64,000 nt of DNA, taken from NCBI RefSeq assembly GCF_017743995.1, contig NZ_JAGHRB010000009.1, positions 184,492 through 248,491 on the forward strand, written 5' to 3'. The notes under the pieces were generated by a model. That model was not told the origin of the DNA. It searched no databases and saw only the letters and a list, made by a program, of their open reading frames with translations. Shown one piece after another: positions 33,641-43,191 of this stretch. Position 1 is the stretch's first letter. Each line of letters starts with the position of its first letter. Source of the stretch: Ruegeria sp. R13_0. Lineage in GTDB: Bacteria; Pseudomonadota; Alphaproteobacteria; Rhodobacterales; Rhodobacteraceae. The translations under genes and the position numbers were made by a program.

Positions 33641-35233
33641 ATGCTTGCCGAAGTAAGCTCTGCCATAGATCCACGCGCCATTCAGGAACAGCTGAAGCGC
33701 ATCCTCGTCAGCCCGCATTTCGCGGATACCACGCGTCTGAACCGTTTTCTGTCGCATATTGTCGACGAAGCGCTGGCCGGCCGGTCTGAGACGCTGAAAG
33801 GCTATGCGATCGGTATTGACGTGTTCGACAAACCCGAGGATTTCGACCCCACCATCGACACGATCGTCCGGGTTCAAGCCAACAAAATGCGCAGCCGGCT
33901 GGATCTTTATTACGCTCAGGAAGGGCGTGAAGACCCGGTGAGGATTCACATTCCCAAGGGGTCCTACGCGCCGGTGTTTGAGATCGCATTTGATCCCGAG
34001 CGCCGGGCGGATGCCAGCCCGCCCCCGGCGACGACCAGCCGGGTCGCAGTGGCGGTGATGCCCTTTGACAACCTGAGCGGAGACCCGTCTCAGGAGTATC
34101 TGGCCGACGGATTTACCGAAGAGGTCATCTCGGCCATCGCCCGGTTTCGCGAGGTGAGCGTATTGTCTCGGCACGTAACCTTTCGCTTTCGTGGGCGCGG
34201 CCGCGATCCGCGCGCAGTCGGCAGCGAACTGGATGTGCAGTATCTGGTTGAAGGTAGCGTGCGTCATTGGAACGATAAGCTGCGCGTGACCGCCCAGCTG
34301 ATTGACGCGGAAACCGGCCAACAGGTTTCCACCGACACGTATGATCGCGACCTAAGCGCGGACAGCCTGTTTGAAATTCAGGACGACATCGCAGCCCGGA
34401 TCGCCACGGAAATCGCGGAACCCCATGGGGTAATCCATCGAACGGGTGCCGTGCAGCGCAGCGCGCAGACGCATACACTGGACGCCTATCAGTGCAGGTT
34501 GCTGGCCAGCGAATACTGGCGTGAGCCTACGGCTGAAAAACACAAGAAGGTTCGCGATCTGCTGGAGCGCGCCGTTGAGATTGATCCCGAATATGCCGGG
34601 GCGTGGGGAATGCTTGCGATTGTCTACGGGGATGAAGTGCGCGGCGGTTTTAATTTTCGTAAATCGCCTCCACCCTTCGATCGCGCGCTGGAGGCCGCGC
34701 AGCGGTCGGTCGCTTTGGATCCGCTGAATGCCACCGGCCAACACGCGTTGTTTCTGACCCACTTTCATCGCGGCGAGTTCGAAAGCTTTGAAGAAGCCGC
34801 CGCGAAGGCCTTGCGCGCCAATCCGAACTATCCGGACATGTTGGCCGATCTGGCGGCCTGCTTCGCCCTGCGCGGCGATCTCGAACAGGCCGCAAGACTG
34901 AGCGCCCGCGCGATTGAGCTGAGCCCGAACCCGCCCGGCTGGTATCACGCAAGCACGTTTCTGATCTGTTTCATTAACGGCGATTACAGCGGCGCGCGTT
35001 CAGCAGCCCGCAAGGTCGGTGGTGGCATGTGGAACGGTTCTGAAGTGCTTGAACTTATGTGCGTTCCTTACACGGAACCGGATGCCGATCTGAATTCGGC
35101 CCTTTTGGCTCTGAAGACCAAAATTCCTGATGTAGACCGGTTTATCCGGACGCTATACACGATCTGGCACGTGCCGTCGGACATTTCAGACCAAATGACC
35201 GAGGCGCTGCGCACATCTGGGGCGCTGGACTGA
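33641..35233 (+). CDS. TolB-like/TPR protein of the adenylate-cyclase-associated type, without cyclase domain
   Basis: The 530-residue protein has three parts. Residues 10-115 are a conserved N-terminal module (LNRFLSHIVDEALAGRSETL; DFDPTIDTIVRVQANKMRSR; PKGSYAPVFEI). Residues 130-240 resemble TolB N-terminal/FlgO folds (VAVMPFDNLSGDPSQEYLAD). Residues 270-480 are tetratricopeptide repeats. Related proteins often carry a class III cyclase domain at the N-terminus; here it is absent and no signal peptide is seen, so a scaffold or signalling role is inferred. Start MLAEVSSAID at 33641 has GGAGG about 8 bases upstream. Confidence 0.82.
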   Translation: MLAEVSSAIDPRAIQEQLKRILVSPHFADTTRLNRFLSHIVDEALAGRSETLKGYAIGIDVFDKPEDFDPTIDTIVRVQANKMRSRLDLYYAQEGREDPVRIHIPKGSYAPVFEIAFDPERRADASPPPATTSRVAVAVMPFDNLSGDPSQEYLADGFTEEVISAIARFREVSVLSRHVTFRFRGRGRDPRAVGSELDVQYLVEGSVRHWNDKLRVTAQLIDAETGQQVSTDTYDRDLSADSLFEIQDDIAARIATEIAEPHGVIHRTGAVQRSAQTHTLDAYQCRLLASEYWREPTAEKHKKVRDLLERAVEIDPEYAGAWGMLAIVYGDEVRGGFNFRKSPPPFDRALEAAQRSVALDPLNATGQHALFLTHFHRGEFESFEEAAAKALRANPNYPDMLADLAACFALRGDLEQAARLSARAIELSPNPPGWYHASTFLICFINGDYSGARSAARKVGGGMWNGSEVLELMCVPYTEPDADLNSALLALKTKIPDVDRFIRTLYTIWHVPSDISDQMTEALRTSGALD

Positions 35234-35330
35234 GGTCCTGCAGATGGGGATTTAACAGTGACTCACTCTGCCCATAGGGTCGTTGCACATAGGAAAGTTC
35301 TGACATCGCAGCCAGACCCGGAAACAACCA

Positions 35331-35561
35331 ATGCTTACTCTGCCTCAGCGCCTTGATCTGATGAAACTTGCAACCGACATCGCAAAGACCAAGGCTGGCT
35401 GGTCCGACAACAAGCCAGCCAAACTGGAAGAGGACATTCTGTCCATATATGAGCGGCTCAGGCCAAGTGTCGAAAGTGGCAGTGCCTTCGAGAATACCAG
35501 CATATCCGATGTGAAAACCGCCGTTGATGTCGCCTCGACCATCGATGGTTTTCTGGAATAG
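35331..35561 (+). CDS. Small hypothetical protein (76 aa)
   Basis: This is a short soluble helical protein (MLTLPQRLDLMKLATDIAKT at the start, TAVDVASTIDGFLE at the end). GGAAA lies about 9 bases before the ATG. The frame has even codon use and protein-like composition, and no other frame covers the region, so it is probably real. Function unknown. It follows the TPR protein after 97 bases. Confidence 0.6.
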   Translation: MLTLPQRLDLMKLATDIAKTKAGWSDNKPAKLEEDILSIYERLRPSVESGSAFENTSISDVKTAVDVASTIDGFLE

Positions 35562-36007
35562 GCAGTCCTTGTTTTCAAAGCCGTGACTGCTGCTTCCTGT
35601 CCGGATGTTGTGTGTCTGCTAGCCGTTCAATCAGTTTTCAACTGTGATCGGCCCATTTCGGAACTTCGGTGCCGGTACAGGTGCCGTGCAGAAGCTTCCT
35701 GATGGGCGACATTGACGGACAAGAAGGCGAAACCGTCCGCAAAGCGACCGACCAAAGGACAAAACGAGTGCAGCCAGCATCCTAGTTCACGCCGATCCGG
35801 CGTTCGCGCAAAAGGTCTTCGACCTTTCGCGGAGAAACAAGAAAACGGATGAACGCGCCTTATGGCCTAGAGGTTTCGGGCCAACCCGCCGACGTTCCGA
35901 TCCACGCGACGAAATCTATAGTGGGCCAACGCGTGCCAAACTTCAGGCGTTGGCCTTGGATGCGATCATTGAATTGGTATTTCCTGTCGCACATCAAAAG
36001 TGGTCCA
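35562..36007. other. Non-coding stretch with decayed mobile-element sequence
   Basis: No intact gene is visible in these 446 bases. The only recognisable content is the IS6-like scrap described separately. Stop codons interrupt all frames. It separates the small hypothetical gene from the 3' end of the giant metzincin gene and may mark an old insertion point. Confidence 0.5.
35782..35859 (-). pseudogene. Fragment of an IS6-family transposase
   Basis: Between two stop codons the reverse strand encodes 25 residues, ending FLVSPRKVEDLLRERRIGVN. This matches the N-terminal helix-turn-helix stretch of IS6/IS26 transposases (RFxLSxRDVEELLxERGIxV) as I remember it. Nothing else of the transposase survives in frame, so it is a dead remnant. 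Confidence 0.4.
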
Positions 36008-39000
36008 CTAGCGTGCACCTGTAGAAAACTTGACGGCTACCGGGTTCGCACCTTTTGCGCGCAGTTCCGCCACATGCTCACCCGGTTTGAGTGCGTCGAC
36101 CCAGGCATCCAGATCTTTCGCGACCTTTTTACCGTCCAGATACCATTCAACAGACTTTACTGCGGTTCGCCCTGTGAATGTGCCCCAGAGGTGTAGCGGC
36201 CGGTCTGCACGCACCACCTGACCCTCTAAGGGATGAATGATGGCAAGCTCGGGCGGCGCCACGGGCAGTTTGACTGGCTTGGTGTCGGCCGTCGCGGTGG
36301 AATAGCCGTCATGCGCCAGAACCCTGATCCTGACTTTGTCGGCAGGGATGATGGCTGGGTCGATCTCCACTGAGTTGCCCGTCACACCAACCGTCAGGCC
36401 GTTCCAGCGTTCGCCATCAGCGGACCATTGCAGCCAAACATCAGGGGCGTAGCCTCGTTTGGCTCCATTCGTTTTCCAGGAAACCTTTAGACCAGATTTG
36501 CCAATACTTGCTTCGGCCGATGCTAGTTGAATGGGCCGCGCCGGGCGTTTGCGTTCCCATAGGGTCGTATCGCCCTGGCAAATTCGAATTGCAGTTCCGA
36601 GGTCGACATCACCCATTGCCGCAATGAAGTTGTAGGGCGGTTCAGCCGGATCCTTTTTGCCGCCCCCGCCGCAACCGCAGCCATCACCATTGGCGTCGTG
36701 CGTATCCATAGTGAAGACGGGCGCAGATGAGATCACCTCGTCGTTGTCACCGAGCAATTGGATAACAAGATCAGTGCGCGCGCCAGACATCCTTAGGGGT
36801 CGCGTTGGAACCCGCACGAGGCTTGCAACCGATGCTTGCATGTCTTTGTCAAGCGCTCCGACAATCGTCACGAATGAACGTATTTGGTCTTGCCGGTCGA
36901 CTTCCATGTCACCTGCCCCTGTCGCATTGCCGCCAGAGACACCAGTTGCCAGTGCAACGGGGTCAAATTCGGCACGGTTCAGCATGTAGTTATGCGTAAA
37001 GATCGAAACCCAACGTGGGCCGCAATAGCCCATCAGATCCTCGCTGTTAGCCGGTCGGTGTATGGTCCCGTCATTTGTGTCGAGACCGTATTCGCCGATG
37101 CTCGCATCCGAATAGACTGTATTGCCGCTGGAATTGGTTGTTGTCATACCGGTATCATAGGGTTCGTACAGCGGATAGCTCGCGTTCGGTGTGCCAACCG
37201 CACCGCATGGGGCATGCGGCAGGCCCGCCTGATGGCCCAATTCATGCGCGAGCGTGACCGGATTGTTGGACAGGCCGGCACCGTTGCCGCCGCTGGCGCA
37301 TCCTGTGTTGCCATGCGAGCGCGGGATCGCCGCATTCACCAGACCATAATAAAGCCAATCGCCCTGATTGCCGTCATTCGTGCGCGCATTGGCCACGAAA
37401 TTGAGGATTGGTGTCCAGTTGGGATCGCATCCACCCGCCGGGAACATATTGTTTGTCAGCCCCTGTGTTGTGGTCTGACTGTCGATGATCCGCACGTTGG
37501 GTGTACTGCCCACCGGGAAGACCCGAAGCGCAAAACTGGTGTCAGCGGCCACCTGCGCTGCGTTGGGTGCTGGCAACGTAATATTCGCTCCGCCACCCAT
37601 TGGCGGGCCTTGATAGCCGATCGTGACGGCCGCAACGCGCAACTCTTGCTCAAGGTCGACATCGACAAGCTGTTGGGCTGTGTCACTACCGCCATAGCAA
37701 TCATCCGGCGAAGAGACGGTGATCGAAAGACGCAATAGCCCTGTCATAACATTTGCCGGGATGATGAAGTTCAGAGTCGCATCGATATCGCGCCGCTCTG
37801 CATCATAGCTGGAAAAACTGTCCTGGGCCGTCATTGGGGCGTTGAACGGTGGGATGTTGGCCACCGTGGACCAAACTCCGCCAACCCGGCGTTCCACTTG
37901 AAGTGTGCCGCCGACATTGCTGAGTTGCCCGTTGTCGAAACTCGGATCCTGTCCGCTGCGCAAGTAAGTCCGAACCCAGGCCGATTTATTGGCCACCAGT
38001 TGCAACGAGTTGTCTGGGCCGCGATCAGCCGGATCAGTCAGATGCTGGGCGGCACGGTAATACTGGATCGCCTGCGTTACCTCTATCCCGTCGATGGACA
38101 GGTCCGGCGGGTTCTGGAAGACAAGGTCCAGACCCTGACTGACGGTAGCTGGTTTGCATTGCCCGGTCGCGACGATTTCGACACGTACCTTTGTCGTCTG
38201 ATTGAAATCGGTTTGATCAAAGTCCCAACGCCCCAGATCAGGGGCCGGTGCAATCTGTGCAATGACAGCACCGGTCTCGGTGTTCACGATGCGAACTGTC
38301 ACAGTGTCTGCGGCACAAACTTTCCAGCGGATTTTGAGGACCTCGCCAGGCAACAGACAGTCGTCATTTTGATGCCCTTTGACGATGAACTTGAGGATAT
38401 CAGCGCTTGTTCCTTCGAACTCAGCCAACATCTTTCCGCTTATGCGGTAGTCCAGAAAACGATCACAGACGTTGATGGTCTGAGCAGGCGGGATGATCGT
38501 CAATCCGCACCCCGCACTGGTGGGCACGACCACGCAGATGCGTTTGTCCGACCATGAGGTCGGCACCGCAATCGGGCCGGGATTCATCGTTCCATGCTGA
38601 GTGAACTGCACCTTCCCAGCTATTTCGCCAAAGCCGCATCCGCAAATAGCGACAGTATCACCAGGGCAAGCACGCTGTGGGTTGATCTCGGTCACGGTGT
38701 AGCAGTCGATACCGCACCAGTTCCGATAGGCATCTGTGATGCAATCCAAAATGGGCTGACGGACACAGAGGTGGCAGCAAGGTACCTGACCGCAGTGGGC
38801 CTGATCGGTGCAGATACACAGCACGTATTCCAACAAATCAATAAAGTGCCGCTCTGAATGAGGCTTTTTGCAGATCAGGTTGACGGCTGCTTCGTGTAGC
38901 GCGGTTAACACTTGGAAACGACATAGTTGCTCCAACAGCGCACCGACATATTTGACCATTGTTGGTCGGTGACCGCAGGACACATGCATGGCTGCGAATG

Positions 39001-39805
39001 CCATAAGGCTAATATCTTCGTCGGCGATCAGGGATTTTCCAGTCGGACAGACATGGTCGGAACAGCAGGCCGATTTATGTTTGGATTTGACCGGTTTGCA
39101 GTCGTCGTCATTGCAGTCATCGTCAAATATATCCAGCAACACGGTTCCAGCATCCTCGCCGGACGCGCCGTTACAGTTGCAACCCTTTGACGAAGTGGCG
39201 CAAAGGGCATTGAGCACATCCACATATCGCCCCTTGGCAGCAATATTGCCGTTCAGAACATGCCATGCGTCATCAAGCGCATTGCCGAAGATCGCAAGCG
39301 TTGGGCGAACGCACTCAAAGAGGTCCACGCGCTTTCGCTGCAACCGTCCAGCATCCACAAGCTCAAGTGCTTCCTCTATGTCATCCAAGATACTGTCTGG
39401 CAAAAATGGCTTGTCGGGTGCAACCCAGCTTAACGGGCGGTTCAGGTGGCAAATGAGCTCTTCTGCCGGAACGGCAACATCGAAATTGATGCCTTCGCTG
39501 CAGGAACAGACATCCACCTTGAGCCGGGCCTTGTGAATGCGCGTTCCATCACGATCAAGCAGCTTCATCCGAAGTTCCATGGGGCCTTCGCATCGGCAAT
39601 CCTCAGGGAATTTGGACGGATCTACTGTGAGCACAAATCGGCCATCAGCGGCCGTCAATACACACCCCAAGTCGATCTTACAGTCATCTCGCTGGTGCCA
39701 GGCGTTGCCAAAAACGGCGCGAATCTTGACCAATAGTCCGTGTACCGGTTGACCGTTTTCCTTCTGAATGACACGACCAAAAACAAATTGAAATTGACTA
39801 GGCAT
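36008..39805 (-). CDS. Giant cysteine-rich metzincin metalloprotease-like protein (1265 aa)
   Basis: The frame starts MPSQFQFVFGRVIQKENG (GGAGG 12 bases upstream). Residues 1-110 look like a carboxypeptidase-regulatory/transthyretin-type beta domain. Residues 110-365 are unusually Cys-rich (CNCNGASGED; DDDCNDDDC; ACCSDHVCP). An IPT/TIG-like domain lies near 368-450. HELGHQAGLPH at 854-864 fits the full metzincin motif HExxHxxGxxH, with a Met-turn-like SEDLMGYCG near 920. A Gly/Cys linker (GDGCGCGGGG) and Ig-like domains end the protein. No signal peptide is visible, so the export route is unclear. Substrate unknown. Confidence 0.85.
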   Translation of the reverse strand: MPSQFQFVFGRVIQKENGQPVHGLLVKIRAVFGNAWHQRDDCKIDLGCVLTAADGRFVLTVDPSKFPEDCRCEGPMELRMKLLDRDGTRIHKARLKVDVCSCSEGINFDVAVPAEELICHLNRPLSWVAPDKPFLPDSILDDIEEALELVDAGRLQRKRVDLFECVRPTLAIFGNALDDAWHVLNGNIAAKGRYVDVLNALCATSSKGCNCNGASGEDAGTVLLDIFDDDCNDDDCKPVKSKHKSACCSDHVCPTGKSLIADEDISLMAFAAMHVSCGHRPTMVKYVGALLEQLCRFQVLTALHEAAVNLICKKPHSERHFIDLLEYVLCICTDQAHCGQVPCCHLCVRQPILDCITDAYRNWCGIDCYTVTEINPQRACPGDTVAICGCGFGEIAGKVQFTQHGTMNPGPIAVPTSWSDKRICVVVPTSAGCGLTIIPPAQTINVCDRFLDYRISGKMLAEFEGTSADILKFIVKGHQNDDCLLPGEVLKIRWKVCAADTVTVRIVNTETGAVIAQIAPAPDLGRWDFDQTDFNQTTKVRVEIVATGQCKPATVSQGLDLVFQNPPDLSIDGIEVTQAIQYYRAAQHLTDPADRGPDNSLQLVANKSAWVRTYLRSGQDPSFDNGQLSNVGGTLQVERRVGGVWSTVANIPPFNAPMTAQDSFSSYDAERRDIDATLNFIIPANVMTGLLRLSITVSSPDDCYGGSDTAQQLVDVDLEQELRVAAVTIGYQGPPMGGGANITLPAPNAAQVAADTSFALRVFPVGSTPNVRIIDSQTTTQGLTNNMFPAGGCDPNWTPILNFVANARTNDGNQGDWLYYGLVNAAIPRSHGNTGCASGGNGAGLSNNPVTLAHELGHQAGLPHAPCGAVGTPNASYPLYEPYDTGMTTTNSSGNTVYSDASIGEYGLDTNDGTIHRPANSEDLMGYCGPRWVSIFTHNYMLNRAEFDPVALATGVSGGNATGAGDMEVDRQDQIRSFVTIVGALDKDMQASVASLVRVPTRPLRMSGARTDLVIQLLGDNDEVISSAPVFTMDTHDANGDGCGCGGGGKKDPAEPPYNFIAAMGDVDLGTAIRICQGDTTLWERKRPARPIQLASAEASIGKSGLKVSWKTNGAKRGYAPDVWLQWSADGERWNGLTVGVTGNSVEIDPAIIPADKVRIRVLAHDGYSTATADTKPVKLPVAPPELAIIHPLEGQVVRADRPLHLWGTFTGRTAVKSVEWYLDGKKVAKDLDAWVDALKPGEHVAELRAKGANPVAVKFSTGAR

Positions 39806-40669
39806 AGCTGAAACAAGCCTCCGATTTAAATATGAACTTCTGCTGATTTCACTTGGGAATTGCGCCAAAAAGAGCGCTTTGCACCAATTGCGACCAAGCG
39901 TGATATGCAAATTTCAAATAAGGTTAATAACGATTAAATATGCTATTATTTTGCGCCAAAATCCCCAAAATGTCAATCAAGTGCCGCCTGCAGCGGCACG
40001 CGGAAAGGCATTTGGAGCAATGAACGCCGTGCCATTTCCGCACAGCGGGAGCTGTCGAATGTCACGCAATTCTGACGCGAAACCCGGTTTTCAGAACAAT
40101 TTTACCGCGCATGCAGCCAGTAACACCGGCGGCCACAAGAGCCCTTCACCACCCACCTGCATTGCTGCGATCGTCGCCCGAGTCCGAATCCCCACCATGA
40201 ACGCGCGCCTTTGGCTCGCCGGAGTTGCAAATCGTGATCACACTAGCCCTTTGATTTCGTCTTCTAATGGCCAACTTTCAAAAAACTGAATTTTTGCCTT
40301 TTCATTGAGTACTGCTAAAAAAAGCCATGGGATGGCCCACAGGTTAAAACACCTCGTAACCAAACTGGACTACGAAGGTCGCTAGAGCCGTGTTTTTGCT
40401 GGTCGCTGCGCGTACTCGAAAAAGTAACCACGGTTTTCTCAAAGATTCTTTGGCTTAGTGCTTGGCAGGGGAAAGGACCGGTGTCGAACTCCGTTATTTT
40501 GTGACTTCGGGCCCCAGTTTGCAGCACATATGTCTTGTTCAAATGGTGAACGAATAGCTGAAGCAATAGGGCTTGATCGAAGGGCAATCGGCTTGTTCTA
40601 GTTGTTCCGATGCTTGGGATTGGTGATGGTGGCACCAAGACAGCAATTACAAGGGGTGCTGTTTCGCCA
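39806..40669. other. Long intergenic region between metzincin and GAF-LuxR genes
   Basis: These 864 bases contain no convincing gene. The part next to the metzincin start (39900-39960) is strongly AT-rich, consistent with a promoter reading left. A hairpin lies at 39981-39999. The rest shows nothing I recognise; open frames here have poor codon use. Confidence 0.5.
39981..39999. terminator. Small GC hairpin of uncertain role
   Basis: GTGCCGC and GCGGCAC form a perfect 7-bp stem around CTGCA. No T-run follows on either strand, so it may be a regulator site rather than a terminator. It lies about 175 bases upstream of the metzincin start. Confidence 0.3.
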
Positions 40670-41617
40670 ATGTTGAATATACCGAAAGAAACAATCGATA
40701 ACTGGCAGAGAATTGTGAACCTCATCGCTAGACTGGCGGATGTGCCTGCCAGTCTAGTGATGCGCACCCGCGCCCCCGATCACTCAGTCTTCGTCAGCAA
40801 CGACACTGCGGACCACCCTTATGACGTTGGGCTGTGTTTCAGGCTGAACGAAAAACTTTACTGCCATGGCGTTCTGGAACAGGGCGAATTGGTGGTGGAA
40901 GACGCACAACACGATCCCCGATGGGCGGACAATGACGACATGGAACACGGTATGAGTTTCTATGTCGGCTACCCGCTCTATTGGCCGGACGGGTCTGTAT
41001 TTGGAACAATCTGCGTTTTGGATTCGAAACGGAACCGACGTGCTCTGATGTTCCGCGAAGGGCTGAAAGAGTTTGCCCGCGTGATCGAAGCGGATCTCAA
41101 ACTGCTTGTCGAAGCGGACCGGCGCGTTCAGCTTGAACGACAGCTTCAGGAAAGTCTGGATCAACTGGAAACACGTGTCGAAGAACGCACGGCCGAGCTG
41201 GAAGAGGCAAATATAGCCCTACGCGTTTTGCTCCAAAGCGTCGAGCGGTCGCGCGATGACTATGATCAGAACATTATGCGACAGATCAAAGGCGTTGTCG
41301 CACCGACCTTTGCCAAGCTGCGCAGCCGGGTCGCAGGAAACGACGCGGCGCTGGTCTATTTGGATATTCTTGAAGAGAATCTAAGATCCATCACCGCCTC
41401 GATGACCGACGAAAAGCGGGATGTGTTCGAACAACTGACCCCGTCCGAGCAGGACATCGCCCAAATGATCATGCGTGGCCAGACCACAAAAGACATTGCT
41501 CAGGTTCTGTCGCGTGAACCGAGTACAATTGAGTTTCATCGCAACAACATACGCAAGAAACTGGGCTTGCGGAAAACAGGTCAGAACCTGCGTAGCAAGC
41601 TGCTGTCCTTGCAATAA
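40670..41617 (+). CDS. GAF-domain LuxR-type transcriptional regulator
   Basis: The 315-residue regulator contains a GAF sensor (residues 5-145; TIDNWQRIVNLIARLADVPA; YPLYWPDGSVFGTICVLDSK), a coiled coil (150-200; QLERQLQESLDQLETRVEER) and a C-terminal LuxR-type HTH (245-310; LTPSEQDIAQMIMRGQTTKD; STIEFHRNNIRKKLGL). No phospho-acceptor receiver is present, so it probably binds a small ligand or responds to redox. I start at MLNIPKETI; ATG 40610 in frame is possible. The MBL-fold gene follows after 121 bases. Confidence 0.85.
   Translation: MLNIPKETIDNWQRIVNLIARLADVPASLVMRTRAPDHSVFVSNDTADHPYDVGLCFRLNEKLYCHGVLEQGELVVEDAQHDPRWADNDDMEHGMSFYVGYPLYWPDGSVFGTICVLDSKRNRRALMFREGLKEFARVIEADLKLLVEADRRVQLERQLQESLDQLETRVEERTAELEEANIALRVLLQSVERSRDDYDQNIMRQIKGVVAPTFAKLRSRVAGNDAALVYLDILEENLRSITASMTDEKRDVFEQLTPSEQDIAQMIMRGQTTKDIAQVLSREPSTIEFHRNNIRKKLGLRKTGQNLRSKLLSLQ
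40728..40757 (+). repeat. Perfect inverted repeat inside the GAF-LuxR coding region
   Basis: CTAGACTGGC (40728-40737) and GCCAGTCTAG (40748-40757) pair perfectly around a 10-base loop, within codons 20-30. Such a stem so near the start of a message could slow translation or be a binding site. The encoded residues (ARLADVPASLV) are ordinary GAF sequence. Confidence 0.6.
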
Positions 41618-41738
41618 ACATGGGGGCAATCCCCATGGTATACTCTTGGTTTTCTGGCACTCATCTGACCGAATACTGTTGTTACCCTTTTGTCCATGGC
41701 GCCAATCCGGGTGCTGGGCAACAACAGGGAAACACGAA

Positions 41739-42731
41739 ATGGAACGAGAAGACCTAAAGCTTGAACCGACATTGGTAAATGGCAAAAAAGACAATCTGAC
41801 GCCAGGCCTGTCGAGACGCTCATTTTTCATGGCCGCCGGAGCAGCAGGGGTCGGTGGAGCTGCGTCTTTGTGGTCCAGCACATCGGCTCAGGCGCAATCG
41901 ACCGACTGGACTCAGCCAGGCAACAACAATGGCGTCATCGAGTTGCAGAAAACCACCGGCACTTCTGTCGATGGTGATCTGGGGATCGACTTTTACGGCC
42001 ATTGCGCGCTGAAATTCACCTCGCCGGGCGGGGCGACAGTTTTGTTCGACCCATGGCGCGACGATCCGTCCGGTGCCTGGGGACTGTGGTTCAAGAATGA
42101 ATTCCCCGAGGTGCCAGTGGACATCTGTATGTCCACTCACACGCATTTTGACCACGATGCCATTCACCGTCCGGTCTCAACCATGGTGCTCGACCGAATG
42201 GTTGGAAACTTTGAGTTTGCCGATATCAAGATCACGGGGTTTGCCGATAAACATGCGTGCAAGGCTCCGGGTTGGTACAATTGGACAAATGCCTTGGCTG
42301 AGTTTGGCGTTGAAGCCTGCCCGCCTAATAACGTCAGCCATATGGACATGGTGGTCTATGTGATCGAGGCCGGTGGGCTGCGAACTCTGATTTGGGGTGA
42401 CAATCGGCACAACCCACCGCAAGAGTTCTGGGACGCCATAGGGGAAATCGACATCCTGACCCTGCCGGTAGACGGATCTCAGCATATCCTCAGCTATGGC
42501 CAGGGCGATGATATCGTGTCCCGCCTGAACCCAAAGGTTATCATTCCAACACATTATCTGAGCGAGACCACCAGCTATACCCTGACAACCTTGCAGGACG
42601 CGGATGAGTGGGTGAAATCCCAACCCAGCTACAAGTTGTTGGACAGCGCAAGCCTGTCGCTAAACGCAGCGGACGTTGCAGGAATGGACAAAGAGTTCAT
42701 GTATTTTGGCAACCACGCCCAGACGGGGTAA
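41739..42731 (+). CDS. Tat-exported metallo-beta-lactamase-fold hydrolase, UlaG-like
   Basis: The 330-residue protein carries a twin-arginine signal (LSRRSFFMAAGAAGVGGAAS, about residues 24-43) ending after SAQAQ. The mature part has the MBL metal motif THTHFDHDAIH near residue 135, an early FYGHCALKF strand as in UlaG-like lactonases, an Asp-containing LIWGDNRHNPPQ, and a late IIPTHYLSE histidine. It is probably a periplasmic metal-dependent hydrolase of unknown substrate. It follows the GAF-LuxR gene, which may regulate it. Confidence 0.86.
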   Translation: MEREDLKLEPTLVNGKKDNLTPGLSRRSFFMAAGAAGVGGAASLWSSTSAQAQSTDWTQPGNNNGVIELQKTTGTSVDGDLGIDFYGHCALKFTSPGGATVLFDPWRDDPSGAWGLWFKNEFPEVPVDICMSTHTHFDHDAIHRPVSTMVLDRMVGNFEFADIKITGFADKHACKAPGWYNWTNALAEFGVEACPPNNVSHMDMVVYVIEAGGLRTLIWGDNRHNPPQEFWDAIGEIDILTLPVDGSQHILSYGQGDDIVSRLNPKVIIPTHYLSETTSYTLTTLQDADEWVKSQPSYKLLDSASLSLNAADVAGMDKEFMYFGNHAQTG

Positions 42732-42775
42732 ACACTGGCTCAGCGCCCTTGACACCATAGGTGCGCCACTCAGTG

Positions 42776-42807
42776 GAACGGCCAGCGAGTTCTTACTCTG
42801 GCCGTTC
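42776..42807 (+). terminator. Hairpin after the MBL-fold gene
   Basis: GAACGGCCAG and CTGGCCGTTC form a perfect 10-bp stem around a 12-base loop, 45 bases after the stop. No clean T-run follows (TATAGAT), so it is terminator-like but not a textbook intrinsic terminator. Confidence 0.5.
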
Positions 42808-43191
42808 TATAGATACCGAAATTGCTCTAGGTTGGCGAATTTCAGTCGAATTAAAGGATCGCGGCCCTTTTTTCATTTAAGCCTACCATCGAAACCTTGT
42901 TCCGCGCGGTTCCTCCTTGAAACGTTTTTCCGACCGGAACGCAAAAAACCTTACCGTTAGAAGTGAGTTCAAAGGAACACCCGCGGATTCATCACCGTTA
43001 CGTACATCAACCTTGCGTCCAAGATAAATTAGCCAAGCTATCCTGAGCAGAAGAGGAAAACGCGGTTTTCTCCGCTTCTCGCATCAGGGCAGGCGCACGA
43101 GCGTTAATTCAAGCCAGCCATGAGTCACACCGAAAAAAATCTCTCAGGACTTGGCCCAGAACGATCGACGGACCAAGTTGTTCAAAAGCAA
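42808..43191. other. Intergenic region without recognisable genes
   Basis: These 384 bases lie between the MBL-fold gene's hairpin and the terminator of the DUF4167 gene. Frames are short and interrupted. I see no RNA gene or mobile element. Confidence 0.5.

Noticed and set aside
39879..40289. A 136-codon frame upstream of the GAF-LuxR gene
   Set aside because: No Shine-Dalgarno site, odd composition (Pro/Ser/Asn-rich without structure) and overlap with the AT-rich metzincin promoter region.
40610..40669. Longer start for the GAF-LuxR regulator at 40610
   Set aside because: No Shine-Dalgarno site and the added 20 residues are not GAF-like; kept only as an alternative.
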